Assembly: GCF_000482245.1 (NCBI RefSeq)
Contig: NZ_AWNH01000117.1
Coordinates: 87,158-151,157 of the forward strand
Length of the DNA: 64,000 bases
DNA from: Leptolyngbya sp. Heron Island J
Lineage (GTDB): Bacteria > Cyanobacteriota > Cyanobacteriia > Phormidesmidales > Phormidesmidaceae
Direction: 5' to 3'
Shown: positions 53,534 to 63,346 of the stretch, piece by piece
How positions within the stretch are numbered: position 1 is the stretch's first letter
Layout: each line of letters starts with the position of its first letter
Translations under genes and position numbers: made by a program
Notes under the pieces: generated by a model
Databases searched by the model: none
What the model was told of the DNA's origin: nothing
The model's input: only the letters and a program-made list of their open reading frames with translations

Positions 53534-56500
53534 CTAAGGTGGTCTCTGGGCTGGTTCTTTAGCGTAGGCAGCATACCAGCCGATGGGATGATCGCGACCT
53601 TGACTATTACCAAAGATCAGCAGTTCGGTTTGTCCATTGGGTGGTAACGACAACACCAATAGCTTTAAGACAATCGCCTTGAGCTTCAAGAGATAGGTAG
53701 AGTTATCAGGCCCATCGGCTGGATCAAATAAGAGTTCAGCCGTCTTAAATGAGAGTTTGATCACACTTTGCAATGGGAAACCCAGGACATCTCCAGAAAG
53801 TCCCGGTAGTTTCATTCCCACGTAGACTTGGGGCTCTGGGCGCGTATCCGACTCAGGATTGGGGTTGGGCAACCAGAGCACCACTAAGCCAGAAACAAAC
53901 TTGGATACACTAGCCAGGGCACCGAGATTCCCTAAGTCTAAATCAAAGGACAGGCCATACCAGGTAACATCTGCCGATAGCGAAGCATTGCCCAGGACAG
54001 TTTTTATCGGTAAAAAGCCTTTAGGTTTGTCTTGACCTTGGATAAACCCAGTCAAAGTGATGGGGAATTTGGCATAGAGACTGTTGTCGCGGAAGGCACT
54101 GCTTTTGAGGTTAAAGCTGAGGTCGTCAGGAACAAACGCAAAGGACCGCTGATTAGCATCATCCTTGGGAAATGATAGGGTGACCACCAGATTTGCCGCA
54201 CTGAGAAACTGCTGTGCATCAGTTTGGGTAGGAAAGTCGCCATCAGGACCAAAGGAGAAAATATCGAATTTTTCCAGCTTACGAAAGTTGAATTTTGTCC
54301 AGAAGGAGAATCGCCCCGTAATAGTAGGATTATCCCCAGCAGGAATCGGATCGGAGGAAAACTGGGCTTTGACAATGTCGATATAATTAAAAATCGCACT
54401 ATTGGGCATTAAAAAGCGGTTGTTACCGCTAAAGCTAAAGGCGTAGGTAGTGCGACCATTGTGATTCTCAGCACTACCCTGGAGATTGACCAAATTACGT
54501 CCAGAGACATTGGTAATACTGCTAGCGCCAAAGTCTTCTTGGAGCTGAGTTCGTTCTTCAAATAATTTGTCGAGGGTAACGGCAATTTGACTGGCAAAGT
54601 CTGTCACCCGAGAATTTTCAAACAATACCCGCAGGTTCAGCACCTGAAAGTTATAGCCCGAGGGGTGCGGCGCAGGCGGCTGAGCGTCTTCATAGTCAAT
54701 CAAGCCAAACAGAGAGGAGGGCTCTATGACTAAAGAACCGTCCTCGGGACGAATGGGGGTACTGTCAATGCCAATGTACTGGGCAAAGAAGTTTTCTTCT
54801 TTGATGCCGCCTGCTAGGGCTACTAGCTCTGGGGGTAACCCCTCGGCGGGTGGAACAGGAATGTTGAGGCCGATGATGCCGGACCAGTTGGGGTTGTGGG
54901 CAATATTGGCTAAGGGAGCATAGCGTTTGCGGGTTTTGGCTGGGGTGTCTTTGGTATCATTTGCGATCGCACTCTCCAAACTCGCCCGCACCCGCTGCCG
55001 CACCTCAGCAATCTTCGCCTCATCCCCCACAAATGTGGCCGCCTGAGACCAGAGACTCGGTTGCTCAATCAACTCTAGCAGCGATTTGTTGTAGTACTTA
55101 AAAATCAGAATACTTTCCGGACGCCAGAGTATGTTTCCGGCATCATCCACCGTATCCAGATAAAAGGTCCAACCATCAATGGTGAGTTGAGTAATGGTTT
55201 GGTTGGGATCATCCGGGTCATTAAAGGAAGACTTTAGTGCCTCCGCATTATCAATAACCAGCAATAGCTGATTGGCCTGAAACGCACTCCAAAGGGCCGA
55301 ACTTCTCTCAATATTGGTAAATTTCAAAAACTGAGTCTGCCCATTCTTGGTAGATCGAGCCAGCACCAGCTCTCTCATGATGCTGTAATCGGTGGTAAAA
55401 CGAGCCAATAACCCTTGAGGGGTTGTACCGCTAATAGTGGTTTCAGTCGTGGTCTCGGCAGCCGCAATTACAGTTGAACTAGCATTGACAGTAGCTACGC
55501 TGGCCGCTGCTGCTCTGAATGAACTGACAGCAGCCATTTTAACATTGGATGTCGGCTCTTCTGGCACACTCTGTTGCTCATAATGCTGCTGAATTTTAGC
55601 CCGTCGTAGTGGATTCACCACTTGAAGTTCTAATTCACGACAATCTGTAATCGCGGTAGCCAAACTCCCATAGGGAAAGATCGGAAACGTATCAGGTATG
55701 GTCTCTACAGTGACATCATTGGCTACGGCAAGATTTGTAGCAGATACGTTCTCTAAATCAGTGGCTGGCACCTCCAAAAAGTTCATGAGAGATGTCTGGC
55801 GAGACGGTTGATAGAGAATGGACTGATCCGGTTGAGCATAGTAAGTAGGAGAACCATCAGTGCGCCGCACATAGGCCCAAGCCGTAGTTGCACTAGCCTC
55901 TGTAGTTAAAGCAGCGGCAGTCGTCCCTGGCTCGTCATCCTTCGCACGACTGGCTCGTAGAGCATTCTGAAACCACTGTTCAAAATCTCCTAAGGTAGAC
56001 AGATCAGAACTAGAGAGTTGTTGCAACGCCTCTGTTGCCTCTAACGGTAACTGATAGCCCAATGGGAAAAACTCCCCTAACAGAGTATCGCGAATGAGTA
56101 GGATCTCCTCAGCTCGGTTGGGGTCAAACAAAGTACTCAGCGTCTCTCGCTGGTTCAAGTCATTGACTGGTCGCTGGGTTAGGACATTGACCAAATCTCG
56201 TAGCCGCTGAGTTAAGCCCTGACTGGGGGTGTAGCGGGGTGCAAAGGCGGGGTGACCAGGGACAAAGCCAATGGTATAAGTGCCCGCTTCTAAAAGTTTG
56301 ATATACTCCACCCCTGAAAGACCACACATCAGATTGTTGCCATAGTCGGGCAGTTGCCGAGCCGGGTTGTCGTCATGGCGCGGGATGGTCAACCCAAACT
56401 TGCCTTGGGGCGTCAAATATAGCCCCTTTGCTGGCCCTAGACTGGAGGCTGGCTTAGCTGCAAACACGAGCTGGCTGCTAGCTTGAGGCGTCAGATAGAC

Positions 56501-57400
56501 GGTATAGCCAAGGTTACTGCGATAGCCAGAAGGAAGACTGGGCAGTGTGTTGCCTGATAGTGGTGCAAAGGTGAACGAGCTGCGATCGCAATCCAAAGGA
56601 TCCCATGAGCCTTGCAATTTCAAATCGGCTGGGTAGCGCTCTTGCGCCGCTGCGGTTTCATCAAAGAGAGGATAGCGTAGTGATTGGTAAAATGCTGCTG
56701 AGCCAAACAAAGCTGGATCGCTAGAAAGTAACGGGTCCACAAAAAAGACCCGAAAACCAATATCCAAGGCCGCCAGTTCAGCATAGGTAGAGTCATCAGA
56801 TCGGGCTAAGGTCAAGTCAAACTGCCAAGCACCGATGTGCGGACCGACTAGCGGTAGTTGGATTTCTTCTCCGACGCCTCGTAACTGATGGGCACCATAC
56901 TCTGTGGTCAAATAGGCCAGGGCTGTGGTGCATGTAAACCCGGCTGCACGTGGAACAATTGTGGTGCCCCTGGGTAACGTCAGTGCATAACCACCTAAGT
57001 CAAAGGCTGACTGACGACTAACACGCTCATCATCTATGGAGAGACTTTGTAACTGCCATTGAGAAAGAGACTCACTAGGATTGTTGACCCACAAAAATCG
57101 CACTTGACGATAGGCAGGAGATTGGCGCAGTTCTAGGAGTTGCGATCGCAACGTCACAAAATCAAAATTCTCAAAATCTGCCCCATGGGTGGGCAAAAAC
57201 AGATATAGTCCAGCTATTTTCGTCCAGCTAGTTGCTAAATCCAGATTGTTAGCCTGACTCTCATCATTGGCCAAATCGACAGCCAAATCCGCAAATAGAA
57301 CCTCAACACCAACGGGCGTACTCACCACACCAGTGTCAGCAGCCACATTTACTAAACGATAAAATCCAGTCTCTAAGCCATCAAAGCGGGGAGTTGCCAT
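53534..57400 (-). CDS. 1288-residue beta-rich protein of unknown function
   Basis: The protein lacks a signal peptide and known enzyme motifs. The N-terminal 500 residues contain repeated beta-type segments (e.g. FDGLETGFYRLVNVAADTGV). A low-complexity Ala/Ser/Thr linker lies at about 620-655. Beyond about 850 is a second beta-rich domain (e.g. NNRFLMPNSAIFNYIDIVKA, FWTKFNFRKLEKFDIFSFGP) and a hydrophobic last quarter ending in a Pro-rich tail. AGGGGGA precedes ATG 57400, only 12 bases after the upstream gene's stop, indicating translation from one mRNA. Structural or scaffold role suspected. Confidence 0.75.
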   Translation of the reverse strand: MATPRFDGLETGFYRLVNVAADTGVVSTPVGVEVLFADLAVDLANDESQANNLDLATSWTKIAGLYLFLPTHGADFENFDFVTLRSQLLELRQSPAYRQVRFLWVNNPSESLSQWQLQSLSIDDERVSRQSAFDLGGYALTLPRGTTIVPRAAGFTCTTALAYLTTEYGAHQLRGVGEEIQLPLVGPHIGAWQFDLTLARSDDSTYAELAALDIGFRVFFVDPLLSSDPALFGSAAFYQSLRYPLFDETAAAQERYPADLKLQGSWDPLDCDRSSFTFAPLSGNTLPSLPSGYRSNLGYTVYLTPQASSQLVFAAKPASSLGPAKGLYLTPQGKFGLTIPRHDDNPARQLPDYGNNLMCGLSGVEYIKLLEAGTYTIGFVPGHPAFAPRYTPSQGLTQRLRDLVNVLTQRPVNDLNQRETLSTLFDPNRAEEILLIRDTLLGEFFPLGYQLPLEATEALQQLSSSDLSTLGDFEQWFQNALRASRAKDDEPGTTAAALTTEASATTAWAYVRRTDGSPTYYAQPDQSILYQPSRQTSLMNFLEVPATDLENVSATNLAVANDVTVETIPDTFPIFPYGSLATAITDCRELELQVVNPLRRAKIQQHYEQQSVPEEPTSNVKMAAVSSFRAAAASVATVNASSTVIAAAETTTETTISGTTPQGLLARFTTDYSIMRELVLARSTKNGQTQFLKFTNIERSSALWSAFQANQLLLVIDNAEALKSSFNDPDDPNQTITQLTIDGWTFYLDTVDDAGNILWRPESILIFKYYNKSLLELIEQPSLWSQAATFVGDEAKIAEVRQRVRASLESAIANDTKDTPAKTRKRYAPLANIAHNPNWSGIIGLNIPVPPAEGLPPELVALAGGIKEENFFAQYIGIDSTPIRPEDGSLVIEPSSLFGLIDYEDAQPPAPHPSGYNFQVLNLRVLFENSRVTDFASQIAVTLDKLFEERTQLQEDFGASSITNVSGRNLVNLQGSAENHNGRTTYAFSFSGNNRFLMPNSAIFNYIDIVKAQFSSDPIPAGDNPTITGRFSFWTKFNFRKLEKFDIFSFGPDGDFPTQTDAQQFLSAANLVVTLSFPKDDANQRSFAFVPDDLSFNLKSSAFRDNSLYAKFPITLTGFIQGQDKPKGFLPIKTVLGNASLSADVTWYGLSFDLDLGNLGALASVSKFVSGLVVLWLPNPNPESDTRPEPQVYVGMKLPGLSGDVLGFPLQSVIKLSFKTAELLFDPADGPDNSTYLLKLKAIVLKLLVLSLPPNGQTELLIFGNSQGRDHPIGWYAAYAKEPAQRPP

Positions 57401-57412
57401 GATAAATTCCCC

Positions 57413-60400
57413 CTAAAAATAGATGCGATCGCCCTGCAACAGCGGTAGATCCAGAGCAGTCGCATTATTATCCAAATTAATAAATCGATAGTCGGGCCTA
57501 TTATTTACACCTTCATGCACCAGTCGTTGAGGTCTGGCTCGCAGGGCAGTCTGACCATAGCGCTCCGCCACTTGTCGCAGCGTCGTTCCCACAGGCACAA
57601 AGTCCGGCTGTTCTTGCACAAAAATTGCAATCTCAGGCACCACCGTTGCTCGTCCCCGGAAATAGACCAACGCAATATTGGTTGGAGGCTGAATCCTGGC
57701 TGTACCAGGGTTGCGATAAAAGTTTGTTGCCTGCTCCAGGGTATTAAAATCATTCGCACCAATCAACAGAGCCACCCGCTCTGCCCCAATGCGTCCCTGG
57801 GATGTGACAAATTCATCTGGATACATCAACCGATAGAACGGTTTCCGATTCCCCGGTCGCAATAGATCCACTAAGCCCCCAGTGCCCTGGCTTGACGATT
57901 CTAATGCAGTTGGAACAGCTGACAAAAACGGATCAAAGCCTAGGAATTCTTGAGTAACACCCGCTTCAAAATGCAGGGTGTAATAAGCAGTGCCACTACT
58001 GATAAAACCGTTCTCAGCCGTTCTATCCACTGGATGAACAAATTGATAATTCTGGTATTCCACCCGCAGGCGCATACCCCCGATGAGGTCAACCATTTGA
58101 CCGTCGTAACCATAGACATATTGCAAGGCCTGATTAATCGCAATAGGCAACCGTTCACCCAAACGCTGCTTCACAAGTTCAAAGCCAGATGGCTGGGCTA
58201 CGCGATTCGATAGTTGCCCCAGAAAATTACTGTAGTCAGTTGCAATATCCCCCGCAGAGCGTCCTGCCAGCGATAGTACTAATTCGGCCTGCTGCTCAGA
58301 CTGGGTCAGTTTAAATAGATTTTGGGTAGACGTAACTGTTTCCACACCCCGTAATACTTTAGGCAAGACCGTTGTCTGGGTGATGGGAAAACTTGCCTGC
58401 GGACCATAAACGAGTACAGACTGACTTGATACATTAATCACATAAAAATCTTCTTTAGACTGAACAACTGGAGCAAAAACCTGGTCAGCATAGCGACTCA
58501 GCTGGGATGTTGCCTCGGCTAGTAAAGCATTGGGTGTCGTCGGCAAAATGAATGTGGTAAATTCTGGCACTTGGAGAGTTCGGACATGCCCAAAGTTATC
58601 CTGCCAAGGAAATTCACTATTCACCACCGCCTTAAACCCAGCTCCATTCAGCTCAATGAGTGTGTCTAAACTCATGATCTGGCGACAGCCTGGTGTGGGA
58701 CAGACTTTCACCTGGTCAGCCACCCGTATCGCAGTGCCAGGCTCATGGATAGGACCAAGGGTAAGGTTAAATGGCAGCTGGAACAGTGTGGCACTACGCA
58801 ACAAAAACTGGTTACCAATGGAAACCCCATAGAAGCCAAGAGATTTTCCTAACCATTTTCCAGTAAGCAATACCCGATCTTCAGCTACTGCGCGTAGAGC
58901 ATCGTCTACAAATTCAATCACTAAATCCAGATCGGTGAGCTTAAAGTCCGTCTTGAAATCAAAGGGTCGATCAATTCCTGGTAGATCGATCTCAGACTCC
59001 CGTACATCAGCAATGAGCTCCCACTGCGGTCGATTATCAACGCTACTAGGCTGCAGCTCAAAGTTCTCAACAGTAATCTCTCCTAAGTCCTGTAAGACCA
59101 GTTTTAGTGGCTGATTAGGCTGTGGGATCAGGGGTAAAAACTGTTCTGGCTGACTCGAATTGTTTTTTGTACCTAGAGTGAACTTATTCTGTTGCCAAAG
59201 TGTGGCTTCCACAGCGCTGTTATTTTGCTGCAACGCCCAAGGATTAGTACCCGTCTTTTTCCAGGAGAGGGTAATGCGATCAAATTGAAATTGGGGCGTT
59301 GCCAACCGAGGTGTGGTTGCTTCTGCTTGAATTAAACTGAACGCGTCTTCATAAACAATGTTCGTCGCCAGAGTCTGATCGAATGGGGCTGGCATGTCAG
59401 TTAACCTGAGTGCCCCTGTTGTCAGCACCTGGGGATAATAGAGCTGGCGTACCTGCTCTGGAGTCAGCGCTTTGCTATAAACAGCAACACGATAAAACTC
59501 TCCTTGCCAGGAACGATCAGGATCTTGGAATTCGTTTGCGATCGCGAGTTCAAAAGTCTCCCAGTTACTTAAGTCACCACCAATCGTGGTCGCAGCTACC
59601 TCCTGACCATCAATATATAGATGTGCATTGGGTTCACTGGCACTGCTGGCAAAATAAGTAAACACAAGACAGGTAGGTTCTAGACTTACCGACCGTGATG
59701 GAGACTCTAACAGATTCTTACCCTTGACTAGGCCATTATCATCGGTCAGCGTGGTTCGTAAACGAGCAACATAGCGGTCTTTTTGCTGACCCAGTAGAAA
59801 ATTACGCTCATTAGCCCCCGAAGATAGCGTAATTAAACGAGCCGGTCCCTTCTGGCTGGCATTTCCAGGTTTAAACCATAAAACCAGAGAAATTGCCTGA
59901 TTCGTCTGACCTGCCTGAATTAAACGCTGCACCGGACGTGGCGCTGGCAAAGGTTGTATGGCATCACGGGGAGCCGTTGCGATCGCAGCCTCCGCCTGGG
60001 TTACCAAAGCCCCTCTTTCCAGGGCAACCAAATTGGGGGTATAAACAGTTAAGTCAATGGGTGTTTGCCCCGACGCATCACGGATAATATCTCCAGACAC
60101 AGCCTCAAACGAATATAAAGCCTGTAAAGCTGTCCAAGGATGGGCAATAGATTGAACCGTGATTTCCGTCTCCTCAATCACCCCAACCTGCCCCACAGGG
60201 ACATTAGGTCCAATCGCTTTGAAGATTAATTTGCCATCCTCCCAGGCAGGCGTTAAAGCTACCGGCTGTTCTGCAGCATCAAACAAAACAACCTTGACAC
60301 TGCCAGAAACAGCCACGTCATCAGCCATTTGTGTAAACGTTACATCTAAGTCTTGAAACGTTACATGACCACTAGGACTAACACCAAATGGGGCTGTCTG

Positions 60401-60712
60401 ACGCACTGTTAACCTAAAGGCCGACTGCCCCGCAACGTTGGTCGTCCCCACGGAAATATCTGAAAAAGCTGGACTCGGAGTTGCTGGCAACCCAGACAAT
60501 ACGATGTGTCCTGGAACTAATGCGGAGGTAGCCGCACCGCCTAAACTCCCTTGAACAACAGCCCACCAATCTAATGCTGTAAATCGAGTGTTGTCAGATA
60601 GGTCATAAAACTGGATTTGTAATTGACTGATTTGAACGCCAAAGTGCCTAACATCCCCTGATATAGCAGGATTAGTTACCACCAAGCGACCTTGGCCAAT
60701 CACATCTGACAT
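57413..60712 (-). CDS. 1099-residue LamG-like, LysM-like protein; first gene of the cluster
   Basis: Residues 1-190 are beta-rich. Residues about 192-425 resemble a LamG/concanavalin-type domain: ALQALYSFEAVSGDIIRDAS, AISLVLWFKPGNAS, HLYIDGQEVAATTIGG and the typical end FYRVAVYSKALTPEQVRQLY. A cysteine pair in CPTPGCRQ lies near residue 690. The final 65 residues look LysM-like (VPVGTTLRQVAERYGQTALR, ending with LPLLQGDRIYF). No signal peptide. Sugar or cell-wall binding is inferred from the domains. The start ATG 60712 lacks a strong ribosome site. The 730-base leader upstream holds several short frames. Confidence 0.75.
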   Translation of the reverse strand: MSDVIGQGRLVVTNPAISGDVRHFGVQISQLQIQFYDLSDNTRFTALDWWAVVQGSLGGAATSALVPGHIVLSGLPATPSPAFSDISVGTTNVAGQSAFRLTVRQTAPFGVSPSGHVTFQDLDVTFTQMADDVAVSGSVKVVLFDAAEQPVALTPAWEDGKLIFKAIGPNVPVGQVGVIEETEITVQSIAHPWTALQALYSFEAVSGDIIRDASGQTPIDLTVYTPNLVALERGALVTQAEAAIATAPRDAIQPLPAPRPVQRLIQAGQTNQAISLVLWFKPGNASQKGPARLITLSSGANERNFLLGQQKDRYVARLRTTLTDDNGLVKGKNLLESPSRSVSLEPTCLVFTYFASSASEPNAHLYIDGQEVAATTIGGDLSNWETFELAIANEFQDPDRSWQGEFYRVAVYSKALTPEQVRQLYYPQVLTTGALRLTDMPAPFDQTLATNIVYEDAFSLIQAEATTPRLATPQFQFDRITLSWKKTGTNPWALQQNNSAVEATLWQQNKFTLGTKNNSSQPEQFLPLIPQPNQPLKLVLQDLGEITVENFELQPSSVDNRPQWELIADVRESEIDLPGIDRPFDFKTDFKLTDLDLVIEFVDDALRAVAEDRVLLTGKWLGKSLGFYGVSIGNQFLLRSATLFQLPFNLTLGPIHEPGTAIRVADQVKVCPTPGCRQIMSLDTLIELNGAGFKAVVNSEFPWQDNFGHVRTLQVPEFTTFILPTTPNALLAEATSQLSRYADQVFAPVVQSKEDFYVINVSSQSVLVYGPQASFPITQTTVLPKVLRGVETVTSTQNLFKLTQSEQQAELVLSLAGRSAGDIATDYSNFLGQLSNRVAQPSGFELVKQRLGERLPIAINQALQYVYGYDGQMVDLIGGMRLRVEYQNYQFVHPVDRTAENGFISSGTAYYTLHFEAGVTQEFLGFDPFLSAVPTALESSSQGTGGLVDLLRPGNRKPFYRLMYPDEFVTSQGRIGAERVALLIGANDFNTLEQATNFYRNPGTARIQPPTNIALVYFRGRATVVPEIAIFVQEQPDFVPVGTTLRQVAERYGQTALRARPQRLVHEGVNNRPDYRFINLDNNATALDLPLLQGDRIYF

Positions 60713-60815
60713 AAACTCAACTCAACAACAACAGAGAAAGTTACTAAAAAGCCAGCTCACCAGCATCGCCGTGAGCTAATAAAACTTAATAAAGATGCTG
60801 CTCTAAGAAAACCAC

Positions 60816-60878
60816 TTATTGCTTGCAAGCATATCCACTGTAGTTGATGCATTCAAAGTAGCAGCCATAATTCTTCAT
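60816..60878 (-). CDS. Possible 20-residue cysteine-containing peptide
   Basis: The minus-strand frame from ATG 60878 to TAA at 60816 encodes 20 residues with three cysteines and four tyrosines. The open frame also reads protein-like upstream of the ATG, which could mean a decayed longer gene. No ribosome site is visible. It lies 104 bases upstream of the cluster's first ATG. Confidence 0.25.
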   Translation of the reverse strand: MKNYGCYFECINYSGYACKQ

Positions 60879-60983
60879 GTTTGTGTAGCATACAGCACTC
60901 GCATCAACATATAAAAAGCTATCAACCTACTTCTATCAGCTTAATTAAGTAAACTTCAGATATATCCATACAGGAAAAGAAAA

Positions 60984-60999
60984 CGTCTTTTTAAAGACG
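60984..60999. promoter_or_regulatory. Perfect short hairpin in the giant-cluster leader
   Basis: CGTCTTT (60984-60990) and AAAGACG (60993-60999) form a perfect 7-base inverted pair with a two-base centre. As DNA it is a 16-base palindrome suited to a dimeric regulator; the loop is too small for a stable RNA hairpin of full length. Confidence 0.35.
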
Positions 61000-61074
61000 C
61001 GGAGCACCAAAATATCGCCAATATTTCCTTTATTAAAGGTTAATTACAATGTGCTGAAATGTTTCAATAAAATC

Positions 61075-61107
61075 TCATTGCAAGAGCTTAGGCATCAAGA
61101 ACAACAT
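61075..61107 (-). CDS. Possible 10-residue leader peptide
   Basis: ATG 61107 is preceded by AGGGAGG at ideal distance. The frame encodes MLFLMPKLLQ and stops at TGA 61075. It lies about 360 bases upstream of the giant cluster's first gene. The strong ribosome site makes translation plausible; an attenuating or coupling role is speculative. Confidence 0.35.
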   Translation of the reverse strand: MLFLMPKLLQ

Positions 61108-61442
61108 TTTATACCTCCCTTTTTTATTCTTGATGAAAATCATTCAAAAAACAACGCTGTTGTGCCAAGCTCGGACTATTTGTTATTTGTTTTGAAGATT
61201 GTTGTGAGCAGTCCCAAGACACACTGAAAGCGGATCAGTTATACCTCCTTTTTGAGAAAGATCATCAACTAGCAACCTCCATAGAGCCTTAGCTAGGATA
61301 GGCCTGTGAATTCTCCTGGATTAGCTAACTATGTCTTTAGCCAACAAAAACTTACAAGCAATGCGATGAAAGTTATAGATTGTTCTGTAGGGGACGTTGC
61401 ATTTAAGCTATTGCTGTTCTGACCGTAGGAGTTAATTCCTTC

Positions 61443-62369
61443 ATGGTGCTATCACAGCCGCTCTATCATGCGACTCCTCGCCCTCAGGCGAGTGAACCTG
61501 TTAAACGTCCCAGTGCATTAGTCATGGCTGCCCTCTTCAGCGCGATATTGCTTTGGGCCTCAGCTTTTCCCGCCATTAGTGTTGCGTTAACAGCCTACAG
61601 CCCGCTAGAGGTAGCCATTTTACGCTATCTAGTCGCATCTGCGATCCTGCTGGTTTATGCCCTCATCAAACGCATGCCGTTGCCACGCCGACAAGACTGG
61701 CCGCTGCTCAGTCTCTGTGGGATCACAGGATTTACTCTTTACAATGTATTTTTGAATGCGGGCCAACTAACGGTATCTGCTGGCATGGCTAGTTTTATTA
61801 TCTCGTCAGAAATTGGCATCATCGCTTTACTGGCATCGCTGTTTTATGGTGAAAAGCTCACTAAAGCGGGCTGGTGCGGGATTAGCCTTTGTGTAGCTGG
61901 TGTGGCCACCATTTCTCTTGCCAGTAGCGGCAGTTTACAGTTTTCCCTTGGGGCATTGCTGGTGTTTATGGCCACACTTTGCATTAGCATTTACTCGGTC
62001 ATCCAAAAACCGTTGTTACAGCATTACACTGCGATTCAATTTACGACCTATGCCATCTGGGCAGGCACTTTAGTTTTAGTGTTATTTGCACCTCGTGCTG
62101 TGTTTTCTACACTACAGGCACCATTGGGGCCAACACTATCGGTTGCTTATATGGGTTTATTTCCAGGGGTAGTTGCTTACATTGCCTGGTCCTATGTGCT
62201 TTCCAAGATTCCTGCATCACAAGCTGGCAGTTACCTGTCGCTCATTCCTGTAGCAGCTCTGTTTATTGCTTGGCTATGGCTACGAGAGATACCGAGCCTG
62301 ATTTCTTTAGCAGGTGGTGTGATTGTCTTATCCGGCATCATGCTCGTCAATCGACAGAATAAAGCGTAG
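61443..62369 (+). CDS. EamA-family (DMT) exporter
   Basis: The 308-residue protein has ten membrane helices in two repeats: FSAILLWASAFPAISVALTA at the start, LNAGQLTVSAGMASFIISSE closing repeat one and LSKIPASQAGSYLSLIPVAA in repeat two. It resembles the RhaT/YdcZ-side EamA exporters of amino acids or metabolites. GTAGGAG lies upstream of the ATG. It is divergent from the giant-protein cluster and has no obvious link to it. Confidence 0.88.
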   Translation: MVLSQPLYHATPRPQASEPVKRPSALVMAALFSAILLWASAFPAISVALTAYSPLEVAILRYLVASAILLVYALIKRMPLPRRQDWPLLSLCGITGFTLYNVFLNAGQLTVSAGMASFIISSEIGIIALLASLFYGEKLTKAGWCGISLCVAGVATISLASSGSLQFSLGALLVFMATLCISIYSVIQKPLLQHYTAIQFTTYAIWAGTLVLVLFAPRAVFSTLQAPLGPTLSVAYMGLFPGVVAYIAWSYVLSKIPASQAGSYLSLIPVAALFIAWLWLREIPSLISLAGGVIVLSGIMLVNRQNKA

Positions 62370-63346
62370 CTACAGCAATATCGTTTTTCTCGACCGCTGA
62401 AAATCTTCCAGAAAAGATGACGACTCCACTGCTCACCATGTCATCACCATACCCCCATAGAGTTATGTCACTGATCAATAAGGATAACAGTGATAAAAAA
62501 CAACATTAACGTTTGTATCAAAGAAGAGATATTGATGACTTGTGGGAATATCCTAATGGCATGAGCTGAAAAGCCCATAGCCACAACGAAAGGAGGTCTG
62601 ACGATAGATATCTCGATAGAATCGTTTGACGGATCAAAGACAGCACCCAAACAAATCACTGATATCTCTTCTTAATTGAACTAGAGAGCCATGTTTAAGT
62701 AGGTTTACCTTACACAAAGCAGCTCTGAGTAGTTTTGTTGAACGTAGAAGAATCCTGCAGTTGATTGTTTTGGGTGCTGTTGTATTTAAAGTTTCACCCG
62801 GCTCATTGCCCAACGCTACAGTTCTCTGAGCAACACTCTAGGCAACAGTGCACAATCTCCTCAGAACCCTTTAGCTAATACCCTGCTTGCTCATCCCACA
62901 GTGATCGCTGACACATTCCAGAAAAAATTGATAGTTGTGTAAGCAGACGATAGGCTCATGCTGCAAAGGGATGTATACAAGCCATTTCGGCATACAGTGG
63001 ATTCACAGGCAAAGCACATTATGGAATAACCTTCTAGCGCGAACCCCATATCTAAGTAGACAGAACTCTGTTTTACTTAACCCTTTATATCTAAACCGCA
63101 GCCCTCATGGACTTCGTGTCCGTGGGGGCTGCTTATATGGGTTCAACCTATGGCGGGCGCAAGCACTGACTTATCAGTTCACCACCCCACTCCACTCCAT
63201 TCCTGTGACCTCCATCACCAAGGTTACTCAGCTAACTTCAGAAACCCCTTAAGCAACCCTCAGTTACTCGTCAGATCACATTCAGCTAGCTCCCTCATTC
63301 TTGTAATCAATGAAGTCAAGCACTGATTTCCCAAGGAGCTTTAACC
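62370..63346. other. Gene-poor region, 977 bp
   Basis: No convincing coding region. Frames on both strands lack ribosome sites and protein-like composition. The main structure is the hairpin at 63098-63132. The stretch lies between an exporter gene and a region with an insertion sequence, so it may hold decayed mobile or gene remnants that I cannot identify. Confidence 0.45.
63098..63132. terminator. GC-rich hairpin, possible terminator or structured RNA
   Basis: GCAGCCCTCATGGAC (63098-63112) pairs with GTCCGTGGGGGCTGC (63118-63132), with two non-Watson-Crick positions, around a TTCGT loop. The stem is strong, but no T-run follows on the plus strand. It could be a factor-assisted terminator or the end of an unannotated RNA. 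Confidence 0.45.

Larger units (their letters stand above)
60713..61442. other. Divergent intergenic leader of the giant-protein cluster, 730 bp
   Basis: It separates the giant-protein cluster (minus) from an EamA exporter (plus). On the minus strand it contains two related ribosome-site-like stretches (complement of CCTCCT at 61243 and CCTCCCT at 61114), a 10-codon frame, a 20-codon cysteine-bearing frame and a short hairpin at 60984-60999. GTAGGAG precedes the exporter ATG. Confidence 0.55.

Noticed and set aside
43097..60712. Interpretation of the giant cluster as a Tc toxin complex or contractile injection system
   Set aside because: No Rhs/YD repeats, sheath, tube, baseplate, spike or AAA ATPase gene is visible. 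LysM-like pieces alone do not support it.
62468..62659. 63-codon minus-strand frame
   Set aside because: Although partly hydrophobic, it lacks a ribosome site and homology pattern; left as gene-poor sequence.
62935..63252. 105-codon plus-strand frame
   Set aside because: It has no ribosome site, has a non-protein composition, and runs through the strong hairpin at 63098-63132.
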